A stretch of 16,677 bases of DNA from SAR202 cluster bacterium (lineage in GTDB: Bacteria > Chloroflexota > Dehalococcoidia > UBA3495), in assembly GCA_009392075.1 (NCBI GenBank), contig VFHG01000212.1:1-16677 (forward strand), in the 5' to 3' direction. Of the stretch, positions 1-7,625 are shown in pieces. The translations under genes were made by a program, and so were the position numbers. The notes beneath the pieces are model-generated. The model saw only the letters and a list, made by a program, of their open reading frames with translations, ran no database searches and was not told where the DNA came from. Every line of letters starts with the position of its first letter. Position 1 is the first letter of the stretch.

Positions 1-399
1 CAAACAATGATCTACGCGGTGTGGTATCCATCTGTGCGCCGAGCCGGCGACTCTCTCGTCTGCGGCGTCCAGGCCAAATACAACTCGGTGCCTTTTTCAT
101 TCTCTTTCTTCAAAAGGATCGAGGATGGCAACAATATCTGCACCAACCAACCGGCGACGATGGTCCATGAATTGTTCCGCGCCTTCGGAGCCGCAGCCCC
201 GTGTGCCACAAATTACGTGTCTGACGTTGGCAGTTTGCGGTCAGCCCACGTGGACGATGACCCCAACGACCTGATGTACTCGGGGAACGAATTTGGCATT
301 CCTCTAGAGTTGGACAGTGGCCATGACGACTATTGCGTCCACAACATCCCGGGATGCCTGGACACCGCGGACAGTCCGTACCTTGAGTCCCAGAACTAA
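1..399 (+). CDS. C-terminal part of a metzincin-like putative metallopeptidase (5' end outside window)
   Basis: The frame is open to the left edge, so this is the tail of a longer protein; the ATG at 7 is probably internal. Seen: an HELFRAFG segment at residues 54-61 (counted from the ATG at 7), then a DLMYSG segment at 88-93 that could be a metzincin-type Met-turn. Cysteines near the motif and near the C-terminus (CVHNIPGC) suggest disulfides in an exported protein. Known: zincins use HExxH, and metzincins HExxHxxGxxH plus a Met-turn. Here the second zinc-binding His is Arg (R58), so zinc binding may be lost, or a single-base error (cgc for cac) may be involved. The gene converges on the next one with only 13 nt between them and no visible terminator. 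The family assignment is moderate and the substrate is unknown. Confidence 0.55.
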   Translation, partial: QTMIYAVWYPSVRRAGDSLVCGVQAKYNSVPFSFSFFKRIEDGNNICTNQPATMVHELFRAFGAAAPCATNYVSDVGSLRSAHVDDDPNDLMYSGNEFGIPLELDSGHDDYCVHNIPGCLDTADSPYLESQN

Positions 400-412
400 C
401 TAGGCCCGGCAA

Positions 413-1438
413 CTAGGCATGATAACTGGCGTGGACGGCCCGGCTCCCGCCGCTCCAGCCATGACAGACCGCGGTGCATGGGCCCCAACCACCGGCCACG
501 ATAAGTTGCAAGTCCTCTGGGTTTTTGATAGCCGGGATGAAGAAGTCATCGTCGTCCGGATCAACTTCGATGGGGAAAGCCAAAGCGCGCTCTCTTCGCC
601 AGTTGCCCCCGTTCTTCAGGTCCCGTACTTTGCGGCCGGCCATCTCGCACAACCGGCTATGCACATCGGCGCGGCTCATTCCGGCGTTGGCGCAGATCGC
701 CGCGTGCTGCGGACCCATGGCAACGACCATATCGGAGCGGGTGTGCATGTTCCAAGAACCCATGGCGACCATGGTGTCGGCTATTCCATTCATCAGACGA
801 ATGGGCTCGTCGCTAACATCGTCGAAGCAGAAGCGGGGCGACTCGACCATGGCCATGGTGATGACGTTCTCATCGCCGGAATAGCCCTTGGATACCGAGA
901 GGCTTTCCCACGGATGATCTTCCATATTCTCAGTCAGGCAGTAGGTGAACCGGGAGGGCATCCCAAAGATGGTCATTGAGGAAACGCCGGGAATTCCAGC
1001 GCCCAGGTTCATCAGGATCAGCCGGATGGCCCGCCCGATGGTGGCATTGGCGCGAAAGCCAGGCCCCATGCAGCCGTTTCCGCCGTGGATCCCAATATCG
1101 GCCGCATAGGGGCCGTTGACGATCATCATGGGAGCCACACCGTGCATGGTGCCCTGAACGCCGTTCACGTTGAATTCGTCGCGGAGCATCAGTTCCGTGG
1201 CCGCAATCACCACGGGCAGGTACTCGGGGCGGCAGCCGGCCATGAGGGCGTGGACCGCTACAGAACGAACAGTGGCGACTTCCATCGCGGGAGGGATAGG
1301 GCCGATGACGTCATCGTGGTCGCGAGCCGTGCCGGTGAGCATCCGCGCGATGCGTTCTTCAGTGGGGGTGACCACAGGGAATCCGTCGGACCATTCCTTC
1401 TCTAGGAAGAACTCGAATTCATCTACCTGTTCGTTCAA
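413..1438 (-). CDS. Conserved protein of unknown function, partner of the UGSC selenoprotein
   Basis: A 341-residue protein starting at a TTG, chosen because a GGAG lies 7 nt upstream and the N-terminus (DGFPVVTPTEERI at 18-30) begins close to it. Other conserved-looking blocks are AGCRPEYLPVV (67-77), a VNGVQGTMHGVAPMMIVNGP stretch (91-110) and GPGFRANATIGRA (125-137). No signal peptide or membrane segment is evident. I recognise the sequence type as a conserved bacterial family usually left unnamed and often encoded beside or together with UGSC-domain proteins, but I cannot assign a reaction. It lies 43 nt downstream of the selenoprotein gene on the same strand, so co-transcription and a shared role are likely. 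It is the last gene of the serC-glcB-monooxygenase-selenoprotein run. Confidence is high for the gene and low for its function. Confidence 0.85.
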   Translation of the reverse strand: MNEQVDEFEFFLEKEWSDGFPVVTPTEERIARMLTGTARDHDDVIGPIPPAMEVATVRSVAVHALMAGCRPEYLPVVIAATELMLRDEFNVNGVQGTMHGVAPMMIVNGPYAADIGIHGGNGCMGPGFRANATIGRAIRLILMNLGAGIPGVSSMTIFGMPSRFTYCLTENMEDHPWESLSVSKGYSGDENVITMAMVESPRFCFDDVSDEPIRLMNGIADTMVAMGSWNMHTRSDMVVAMGPQHAAICANAGMSRADVHSRLCEMAGRKVRDLKNGGNWRRERALAFPIEVDPDDDDFFIPAIKNPEDLQLIVAGGWGPCTAVCHGWSGGSRAVHASYHA

Positions 1439-1481
1439 CGGGCTACTCCTCTCCTTCTACTTAGAGATCAGCATTTGGAGA

Positions 1482-2012
1482 TTAGCTTTTGAGATGGCTC
1501 GCCACTTCATCCACATATTGCAGAGTCAATTCTCGCATCTGGGCAGGCTCGAGGTTGCTCACGGGATGCGGGAGCACAACGTAGGGGTGGCGCTGCATGC
1601 CCTTCCCGCGGAATTGGAAATCGGCCGCCTTTTTAAAGGCCGAGGTGATGATGGTTGTCGATGGGATGCCCAGTTTCTCGAACTCGACGGTGTCGTACAC
1701 ACTGCACAACGTACAGGACCCTCAACCACCCAGACCGGCGATGGCCACATCCACCTGGTCTGCCATCTCGTTGATGATCTCCAGGGTGGCCGGCTTGGAG
1801 TAATGCTCTTTGCGGCGAATCACCAGTCTTTCGACACCGAATCGTTCGCGCAGCGCATCGCCCACCGTCTGGAGGATGATATCGGCCTGTTCTTTGGTGT
1901 TGTCCAAGAGCCCAACGACTTTACCCGAGAGATCGGCGGGCCGTGCCGCCATTTGAATCACCGCTGCGCTACCGCCTGCCGTTGGGTCTACGAAGCCAAG
2001 TCCTTCTGCCAT
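1482..2012 (-). CDS. UGSC-family selenoprotein (in-frame UGA read as selenocysteine)
   Basis: Two same-frame pieces, 97 and 75 codons by plain reading, are separated by a TGA at 1722-1724. Read through, they form one 176-residue protein whose centre is GLGG-U-GSCTLCSVYDTVE. The Sec-Gly-Ser-Cys block names the UGSC family, whose members carry Sec or Cys at this position. Sec is residue 97, with Cys100 and Cys103 after it. Family-like features on both sides of the UGA are PTAGGSAA near the N-terminus, KVVGLLDNTK, and FEKLGIPSTT after the UGA; that conservation argues against a broken gene. The start is the ATG at 2012, with AAGGAG about 6 nt upstream; a GTG at 2015 is the alternative. TGA ends ruvC nearby, so UGA is not generally reassigned. 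Function is unknown, plausibly redox chemistry. Decoding would need selA, selB, selC and selD elsewhere in the genome. Confidence 0.85.
1695..1724 (-). promoter_or_regulatory. Candidate bacterial SECIS element with the Sec UGA codon
   Basis: In the mRNA the UGA (1722-1724) is followed after 7 nt by a hairpin. The 6-bp stem GUACGU/GUGUAC (four Watson-Crick pairs and two G-U pairs) encloses the 8-nt loop UGUGCAGU. A G in the first two loop positions fits the bacterial SECIS pattern, here at position two. The stem is short and folding was done by eye; the position directly after the UGA and inside the reading frame is what SelB-dependent decoding requires. Confidence 0.5.
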
Positions 2013-2071
2013 CACACTCTCCTTCCGCTACCGGTTGACGCATGGAGCCGCCCAAATTGATCGACGATGCC

Positions 2072-3265
2072 CTAATCATAAGGCTTGAGCTGGACCTCGT
2101 GCAGCGCCGGTATAACCTCTTTGCCGATGAGTTCGATGGAACGCATGACTTCTTCGTGGGGCATGTCACCCTCGTTGCCGTAGCAGATCAGGTAGCCTGG
2201 CGACACGCTCTCTAAGGTCTTCTTCAGTCCTTTGATCACCGTGTCGGGACTACCGACCACGATGCTACCGGCCTCTTGGAGTTCCTCATAAGACATCTTG
2301 TGCTGCCCCAACCGGACCCCGACACCAGCCGGAATCTTCCTGATCACATCAACGGCGGCGCGTGACCGGTATCCGGGAGGGTCGTTATGTTCCGCGGGGC
2401 CCTTGAACCGGTGCCTATCGTTCCACATGTAAGTGCGCCCAATCTCCTGGGCCTTTCCATCGGTGTCGGCGCAGAAAACCAGAACGTTGCCCCCAAAATT
2501 TCCGGGACCTGGAGTGTACCCGGCCTCTTTGGCTACTTGGATGTATACCTCTTTCAACCACTCCGTCTGGCCGCGGATCACCTGTAGATTCAGATAGGGA
2601 TAGCCGTGTTCAGCCGCCCAGATAACGCTCTCCGGGCTGCCGGTGCCAGGGAACCAGATGTCCGGATTTGGCTTCTGCATGGGAAGCACCCACGGGTTCA
2701 CCACCCGGTATTGGAAGTGTTGGCCCTCGTGGCGGAACGGGCCGGGGGTGTTCCAGCACTTGAGTATCAGGTCGTGGGCTTCTTCGAACCGGCTTCTGTT
2801 CTCTGTGGGATCAATACCCGCCTGCAAAGTCTCGACGGAGCTGCCACGCACGAATCCTGAAATGATTCGGCCGCCGGAATAGCAGTCCAACATCGCTATC
2901 TCTTCGGCCATCCGCACCGGGTCGTTGATCGCGATGACGTTGCCCAAGATGGCAATCTTGACCTTCTTGGTGATCTTGGAAAGGACTGCGGCGTCTAGAT
3001 TGGCCGATGGCTTCATGCACCAGTAAGCAGTGTGGTGCTCGTTGGTCATTATTCCATCGAAGCCAACCTCATCGACCAAGGCGTACTGTTCGTGATACTC
3101 GTTGTACAACACATGGGCTTTCTGTGGGTCGAAGTAGGAATTTGGAAACAAGAACCTTGTTGCGTCGTACTTATCAAGATCTTCGTCTCTAACGTAGCCA
3201 TTGGGCTGCTCAGAGAACCAATAGATCTCAACCTTATCCTTCGGGCGGGCTAGCTGGTCGACCAT
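2072..3265 (-). CDS. LLM-class flavin-dependent oxidoreductase (luciferase-like monooxygenase)
   Basis: A 397-residue protein of the bacterial luciferase-like superfamily, TIM-barrel enzymes using FMN or F420. Seen: an N-terminal strand KVEIYWFSEQPNG, GFDGIMTNEHH (69-78) typical of the flavin-binding half, NVIAINDPVRMAEEIAMLD, GRIISGFVRGS, and a late GSPDTVIKGLKKTL typical of the C-terminal part. A further 47 codons are open upstream but overlap the end of glcB and read as low-complexity sequence. The ATG at 3265 has AGGA 6 nt upstream and begins MVDQLARPKDK, so it is the preferred start. It lies 61 nt after glcB and 59 nt before the selenoprotein gene, inside the same run. Cofactor and substrate cannot be told from sequence; a reductase partner is not visible in the window. 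Confidence 0.9.
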   Translation of the reverse strand: MVDQLARPKDKVEIYWFSEQPNGYVRDEDLDKYDATRFLFPNSYFDPQKAHVLYNEYHEQYALVDEVGFDGIMTNEHHTAYWCMKPSANLDAAVLSKITKKVKIAILGNVIAINDPVRMAEEIAMLDCYSGGRIISGFVRGSSVETLQAGIDPTENRSRFEEAHDLILKCWNTPGPFRHEGQHFQYRVVNPWVLPMQKPNPDIWFPGTGSPESVIWAAEHGYPYLNLQVIRGQTEWLKEVYIQVAKEAGYTPGPGNFGGNVLVFCADTDGKAQEIGRTYMWNDRHRFKGPAEHNDPPGYRSRAAVDVIRKIPAGVGVRLGQHKMSYEELQEAGSIVVGSPDTVIKGLKKTLESVSPGYLICYGNEGDMPHEEVMRSIELIGKEVIPALHEVQLKPYD

Positions 3266-3326
3266 TGATCGTCCTACCTCATCCTCGGATTCCGGGTTTC
3301 CGGTTAATTCCGGGTTACGGGCGGCG

Positions 3327-5558
3327 CTACTTGGAGGCGGCTTTGACCGCCTTGCGGTATCTGAAAAGGGCCGGCTCCACGTAGGCGCTGGGAGACGACA
3401 GGGCATCGTCGATTATCTGCAATACGGCGGCGATCACCGGCTCTTGCAACAGGCCGAAGCGTTTCTCCTCGGTGTCCGTCATCGGCGCATAACCGGGTTG
3501 TCCCTGGTTCTGCTGGTCAAGTATCTCGGTCGCCTTCTTCACCGCGTCCTCGATCTCCTTCTGACTGACCACGCCGTGGAGGCGCCAGTTGGCGATTATC
3601 GCGCCGTCAATCCGCTCGGTTGCCCGGTCTTTCATCTCCTCGATCTGGCTGAAGTTGGGCACGCCGCTGCACCCGATGCCCCGGTGCACCCAAGGCTCCA
3701 CGTAAGCGACCATGCTATGGGCGTAGCTCAATAACAGGGTCTCTTTCGCCTTCGGGTCAGCCACCTTCTCAGGCTCCAGTACCGGGAATGTCAAAAGATC
3801 GCGCCTGGAAATCGCAGGGGACGGAGAATCTTCCATCGTGCGCTGCACCTGGTCGACGTCGATCATGTGGTAATGCATCGAGTGAAGGTGACTGGGGTTG
3901 GGCGCTGGGACCCAGGCGGTGTTGCCCCCACTCCTGGGATGGTTGATCTTGTTCTCCATCATTTCAACCATGGCCCGGTTCTTAACCTGCATGCCCTTGC
4001 CAATCTTCCCCTGGTTATGGACCCCGGCCCTGAGACTGATATCGACGTTGTGCAGCTCGTAGCTGGTGTTGAAAACCGACCTGGTGAGGTCGTCACGCAG
4101 GTCAACCGGCCCTGCCTGGGTCTGCACCCGTATCTGGGAACCGGTGCGGTCTAGGAACCCGGTATTGGTGAAGAACACCCGGCTCTGGGCCGCCCGGAGA
4201 GATTCCGCCAATTGCAGGGTCATCCCCAGTTCTTCGTTCATGATTCCGAGAAGAATCGTGTTCTTAGCCAGGCTCAGACGGTCTTCGACGGCTTCGAAGA
4301 AACGTACCTGTTCGGCCGCTTCTTCGGAGGTCTGCAGCTTGGGTGTGACCTGGTAAACGTAGCCCGCTTTGCTGTTGGGGGCCCTTTCATCAGAGCCTTT
4401 GTCGTGGGAGGTCGCAATCAGTGTCGTCAGTAACACACCGAGCATCCGCTCGGAAATCTCCTGGCCGTCCACTTTCACCATGTCCGTATACATATGCAGC
4501 GAGACGTTGCGGACGGACATCAAGCTGGTGCCTTTGACCGATTTCGGTGTCCCGTCTGCGCCCGTAAATCTAACGTCGGCGTTGATCGCCTTCAGGGCGC
4601 CACGGGAACTGCTTGCCTGGATGTCACCGCGAATCAGCCCCAAGTAGTTTCGCAGAGCCAGGACCATGTCCTCTGCGTCAACAATGGCCACCGCGTCCTC
4701 GAAATCAACGATGTTAGTGACTGCCGATTCCACGATCAGGTCTTTGAATTGACCGTTTTCTCCGTTAACCTTGCCGCCGTCGTAAAGCTGAAACTGCAGC
4801 TTCATGCCGTTGTCTTCCAAGAAGAACTCGGCCAGTTGGTCTCCCTCTTGGTTGAAGCCTAAGAACTGGTTGGGGTCTTTCAGTCCGGCTTCTGCACCGT
4901 CCGCAGTATGGCCCCAAAGCGAGAAACTTCCGTCCGGGTTCTTGCTCAAGGAGTAAGACACGAAGTCTTTGAATCCCAGACCGTTCTCCCACCCGGCCAC
5001 ATGGCCGTCGAGATACTCATTTGTCTGGTCAACCACCATTTGCAAGCGCTCGTCAAGGCTGGAATCGCGGTCGATCTCGGAGTGGATGTCGCTGAGAAAG
5101 TAGGCATCATAAAGGCTGCCCCACCTTGCATTGGCGCCGCCCACAGCCATGCTGGCGATATTGACCGGGGTGACAAGCTCAGGGCCGTTCTGGGACATCT
5201 CTAAGTCGAGTTGCGGGGTCGTCATGCTAACTTCGATGGGCGATTCCGGTTCCAGATAGCCCTCATCCACTAGGAATTTCCCCAATTCGACCGCGTCGTT
5301 GGATGCCGAGTCTGCAGTGGGCGCCCAACCAGCCTTCCGTTTGGCCAGGTAATACCCGTCGATCTTGGCCTGGCGCGTTGTGCGCTTGTCCAGAAGTTCT
5401 AGGTTCTTGGGGCCGAATTGCTCCACGAGCTCACCGAGTATGTTGAAAACCTCGTCCACGGACTTGCCCGAATCTGGGACCGCCTCGTCTCTGACGAACG
5501 AATACAGAAGGTCGTCGATCTCGATGGATGCTCCAGATGCCAGTTTTAGGGTCGTCAT
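3327..5558 (-). CDS. glcB: Malate synthase G
   Basis: Condenses glyoxylate with acetyl-CoA to give malate. The length of 743 residues is normal for the single-chain G isoform (about 720-740). Matches to the family: ANARWGSLYDA (142-152), the IVDFEDAVA segment (283-291), SVRN with the catalytic Arg (R350), GIMNEE (E442), GFLDRTG (D470), GIGC (C630) and MKDRATERI with the probable catalytic base D644. By family comparison these correspond to E. coli Arg338, Glu427, Asp455, Cys617 and Asp631, so the enzyme looks active. The start ATG has GGAG 6 nt upstream. It lies 39 nt after serC and 61 nt before the flavin monooxygenase. Isocitrate lyase is not in the window, so glyoxylate may come from another route, such as glycolate or purine breakdown; that is inference. 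Confidence 0.95.
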   Translation of the reverse strand: MTTLKLASGASIEIDDLLYSFVRDEAVPDSGKSVDEVFNILGELVEQFGPKNLELLDKRTTRQAKIDGYYLAKRKAGWAPTADSASNDAVELGKFLVDEGYLEPESPIEVSMTTPQLDLEMSQNGPELVTPVNIASMAVGGANARWGSLYDAYFLSDIHSEIDRDSSLDERLQMVVDQTNEYLDGHVAGWENGLGFKDFVSYSLSKNPDGSFSLWGHTADGAEAGLKDPNQFLGFNQEGDQLAEFFLEDNGMKLQFQLYDGGKVNGENGQFKDLIVESAVTNIVDFEDAVAIVDAEDMVLALRNYLGLIRGDIQASSSRGALKAINADVRFTGADGTPKSVKGTSLMSVRNVSLHMYTDMVKVDGQEISERMLGVLLTTLIATSHDKGSDERAPNSKAGYVYQVTPKLQTSEEAAEQVRFFEAVEDRLSLAKNTILLGIMNEELGMTLQLAESLRAAQSRVFFTNTGFLDRTGSQIRVQTQAGPVDLRDDLTRSVFNTSYELHNVDISLRAGVHNQGKIGKGMQVKNRAMVEMMENKINHPRSGGNTAWVPAPNPSHLHSMHYHMIDVDQVQRTMEDSPSPAISRRDLLTFPVLEPEKVADPKAKETLLLSYAHSMVAYVEPWVHRGIGCSGVPNFSQIEEMKDRATERIDGAIIANWRLHGVVSQKEIEDAVKKATEILDQQNQGQPGYAPMTDTEEKRFGLLQEPVIAAVLQIIDDALSSPSAYVEPALFRYRKAVKAASK

Positions 5559-5597
5559 ACTTGGCTCCGATCAGTTTGGTAAAGGGGGGTCTTAGTA

Positions 5598-6677
5598 TTA
5601 GCCGTGGGTCCGCTCGAACTGCTTCATGAATGACACCAGGGCCTCCACGCCCTCTTTGGGAAAGGCGTTATAAACCGACGCCCGGATGCCGCCCACCGAA
5701 CGGTGGCCTTTGAGCTCCACAAGCCCTTCGGAAGCCGCCTCGGTGGCAAATTGGGTCTCCAGCTCAGGGGTTGGCAGCCGGAATGTGACATTCATGCGGG
5801 AGCGGTGTTCAGGAACGGCGTGTCCGCTGAAAAACTCGGACGAGTCTACCTGGTCGTAGAGGGTCTTGGCTTTGTCATCGTTCAGGCGACCTATACACTC
5901 CAAGCCGCCCTGTTGGGACAACCACTTGACCACCAGACCCAAGATGTAGACCGAAAACACCGGCGGCGTGTTGTGCGCCGACTTTCCCTTGGCATGGACA
6001 TTGTAGCTGAGCATGGAGGGAAGGCTTTCCGGGCTGCGGGGCAGCAGGTCGTCCCGAATAATCACCAACGTGGCTCCGGCCGCCCCCAGGTTCTTCTGCG
6101 CGCCGGCATAGATCAGGCCGTATTTAGATACGTCGATCGGCTTGCTGAAGATGTTGGAGGATAGGTCCCCGACTAATGGAACATCGCCGGTTGCGGGCTC
6201 CGTTGCCCATTCGGTGCCGTAGATCGTGTTGTTCCCGGTGAAGTGCACGTAGTCGGCCGCAAGGTCCAGGTCCAATTGCTCTTGACTCGGGATGCGGTCA
6301 TGGTTTGAATCCTCGGTGGAACCGGCCAGCCTGATATCACCGACTTTTTGGGCGTCTTTCAGGGCCAGATTGGCGAAATTTCCCGTGACTATATGATTGG
6401 CATGGCCGTTGGGGGTCAACAAGTTCATGGGTACCATGGAAAATTGCAGGGACGCCCCTCCTTGGAGGAATAAGACCTGGTAGTTGTCCGGTATTCCGGC
6501 CAGATCGCGGATGTCCTGCTCGGCGCTCTCGATCATCTCCACCACCGGTTTTGAGCGATGGCTCATCTCAAGCAGTGAGATCCCAACCCCCGGTAGCGAG
6601 ACCAGATCCCGTTGGGCTTCTTGAAGCACCTCAGCGGGCAAAGTAGCCGGTCCCGCGGCAAAGTTATAGATCGTCAT
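5598..6677 (-). CDS. serC: Phosphoserine aminotransferase
   Basis: A PLP enzyme of aminotransferase class V that makes 3-phosphoserine from 3-phosphohydroxypyruvate and glutamate. The 359 residues match the family length. Seen: the opening NFAAGPATLP (5-14), the ISLLEMSHRS block (33-42), QGGAS (72-76), the PLP-binding lysine K195 in YAGAQKNLG, and the C-terminal GHRSVGGIRASVYNA (324-338) that marks SerC rather than other class V enzymes. The start ATG follows GGAAG by about 9 nt. It is the first gene of the five-gene minus-strand run, with a likely promoter at 6752-6780. Pairing with malate synthase puts serine synthesis beside glyoxylate use. Confidence 0.95.
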   Translation of the reverse strand: MTIYNFAAGPATLPAEVLQEAQRDLVSLPGVGISLLEMSHRSKPVVEMIESAEQDIRDLAGIPDNYQVLFLQGGASLQFSMVPMNLLTPNGHANHIVTGNFANLALKDAQKVGDIRLAGSTEDSNHDRIPSQEQLDLDLAADYVHFTGNNTIYGTEWATEPATGDVPLVGDLSSNIFSKPIDVSKYGLIYAGAQKNLGAAGATLVIIRDDLLPRSPESLPSMLSYNVHAKGKSAHNTPPVFSVYILGLVVKWLSQQGGLECIGRLNDDKAKTLYDQVDSSEFFSGHAVPEHRSRMNVTFRLPTPELETQFATEAASEGLVELKGHRSVGGIRASVYNAFPKEGVEALVSFMKQFERTHG

Positions 6678-6751
6678 TGGTTATTTCTTCCGCCCTTCTG
6701 TTGTCGTTCACGGCGCGCATAAATTTAGATTCCACAGCCAAACAACTAGCT

Positions 6752-6780
6752 ATGCTAGCCGACCCCATATACTTTGGCAA
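6752..6780 (-). promoter_or_regulatory. Likely promoter of the serC operon with an overlapping palindrome
   Basis: On the minus strand there is TTGCCA (6775-6780), a 17-nt spacer and TAGCAT (6752-6757). Transcription would start near 6745, about 68 nt before serC. A perfect CTAGC-ATA-GCTAG palindrome (6746-6758) covers the -10 box and could be an operator. Confidence 0.45.
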
Positions 6781-6784
6781 ACTA

Positions 6785-6814
6785 GGGTTTCCCCAGCTTA
6801 CGCTCCGAACGACA
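6785..6814 (+). repeat. Decayed half copy of the palindromic repeat
   Basis: Thirty bases resemble the right arm of the repeat at 9383-9481 in the same orientation, with about 24 of 30 positions identical by eye. No left arm is present, so it looks like a degraded remnant between the regulator gene and serC. Confidence 0.5.
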
Positions 6815-6852
6815 GGCGAATGTGTGGCCTTGATAGACGGATGCCGGTTGAG

Positions 6853-7518
6853 CTATGCCGGGGCTTTGAAGCGGTAACCCACGTTCCAGATGGTCTCGAC
6901 GAAGGAGTGGCCGGGGGACTCCACCTTGGAGCGGAGGCGACGGATGTGGACGTCCACGGTTCGTGTGCCGCCCAGGTAGTCGTAGCCCCAGATCTGGCTC
7001 AGCAGCGCTTCCCGCGTGTAAACCCGGCCGGGGTTGGACGCCAAGAGCACCAGGAGCTGGAACTCCTTGTAGGTCAAGGCCACTCGGCGGCCAGACACTG
7101 TAACTTCGTAGCGTTCTTGGTCTATAGAAAGATCGCCGGCTTTCAGTAATTTAAGACCGACCGGGCCGCTGACCCGGTAGATCGCCTGCCCCACTCGGGC
7201 GGTCAACTCAGCCTCGGATACCGGGCTGAACAGCATCTCATCGGGATTGAGGGACGGGTCGTAGTCAACCATCGCCTCTCTGGGCACGGCGGCGACCACG
7301 GGAAGTCTCCGATCATGGCACTCTTCGATCATCAGACGGGCTTCAGACTGGGATAGCGAAGACATGTCCAAAATCACCGCATCCGGTGGCATGACGCCGT
7401 TTTCATCAAGCTGGTGCAGCTCGATACCCACCTGGCACGACATACCAGCGCGGTCGGCAGTGTCCGCCAACGCGCTGAGCTCGCCGCCATGATTAACCAG
7501 GATAAAGAGGTGGTACAA
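6853..7518 (-). CDS. OmpR/PhoB-type winged-helix regulator with a degenerate receiver domain
   Basis: The C-terminal part (about residues 127-217) is a full DNA-binding winged helix: LTYKEFQLLVLLASNPGRVYTREALLSQIWG, then RTVDVHIRRLRSKVE and a VGYRF hairpin. The N-terminal 115 residues look like a receiver: AVILD with a possible phosphate-accepting Asp51, LPVVAAV, and LFSPVSEAELTARV where the usual receiver Lys is Ser. The acidic pair expected near the N-terminus is not seen. The TTG start at 7518 was chosen because it begins LYHLFILVNHGGELS and sits about 35 nt downstream of an extended -10 promoter. An ATG at 7647 is in frame but would place the promoter inside the gene and overlap the divergent gene's promoter. 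No histidine kinase is nearby, so this is an orphan regulator, possibly phosphorylation-independent. Confidence 0.85.
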   Translation of the reverse strand: MYHLFILVNHGGELSALADTADRAGMSCQVGIELHQLDENGVMPPDAVILDMSSLSQSEARLMIEECHDRRLPVVAAVPREAMVDYDPSLNPDEMLFSPVSEAELTARVGQAIYRVSGPVGLKLLKAGDLSIDQERYEVTVSGRRVALTYKEFQLLVLLASNPGRVYTREALLSQIWGYDYLGGTRTVDVHIRRLRSKVESPGHSFVETIWNVGYRFKAPA

Positions 7519-7560
7519 AGATCCGGCCCGATACTTCCAGTGGGTTTGAATACCAGAAAA

Positions 7561-7569
7561 AGTATACCA
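7561..7569 (-). promoter_or_regulatory. Extended -10 promoter of the winged-helix regulator
   Basis: The minus strand reads TGGTATACT, an extended -10 box (TGn plus TATACT). No good -35 is seen, as is usual for extended -10 promoters. It would start transcription near 7553, about 35 nt before the TTG start at 7518. Confidence 0.5.
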
Positions 7570-7625
7570 AACAAGACTTATTAATCGGCGCCCATTGAAT
7601 CCGGCCCAAGGCCAGTCAATAGCGA

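Noticed and set aside
419..979. A 186-codon plus-strand open frame
   Set aside because: It is antisense to the well-patterned 341-residue gene, with no promoter or ribosome-binding support and a biased His/Gly composition typical of shadows.
1722..1724. The UGA as a true stop (pseudogene) or as a general UGA-to-Trp recoding
   Set aside because: The Gly-Ser-Cys after it and conserved frame on both sides fit the UGSC family, and ruvC in the same window ends in TGA, so UGA is a normal stop here.
1170..2060. A 296-codon plus-strand open frame
   Set aside because: It runs antisense to the selenoprotein and the 5' end of the 341-residue gene, both of which have recognisable families and Shine-Dalgarno sites; the plus-strand product has no recognisable motif.
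3266..3406. A 47-residue N-terminal extension of the flavin monooxygenase
   Set aside because: It overlaps the end of glcB, has low-complexity Ser/Pro/Arg content, and the ATG at 3265 has a good Shine-Dalgarno.
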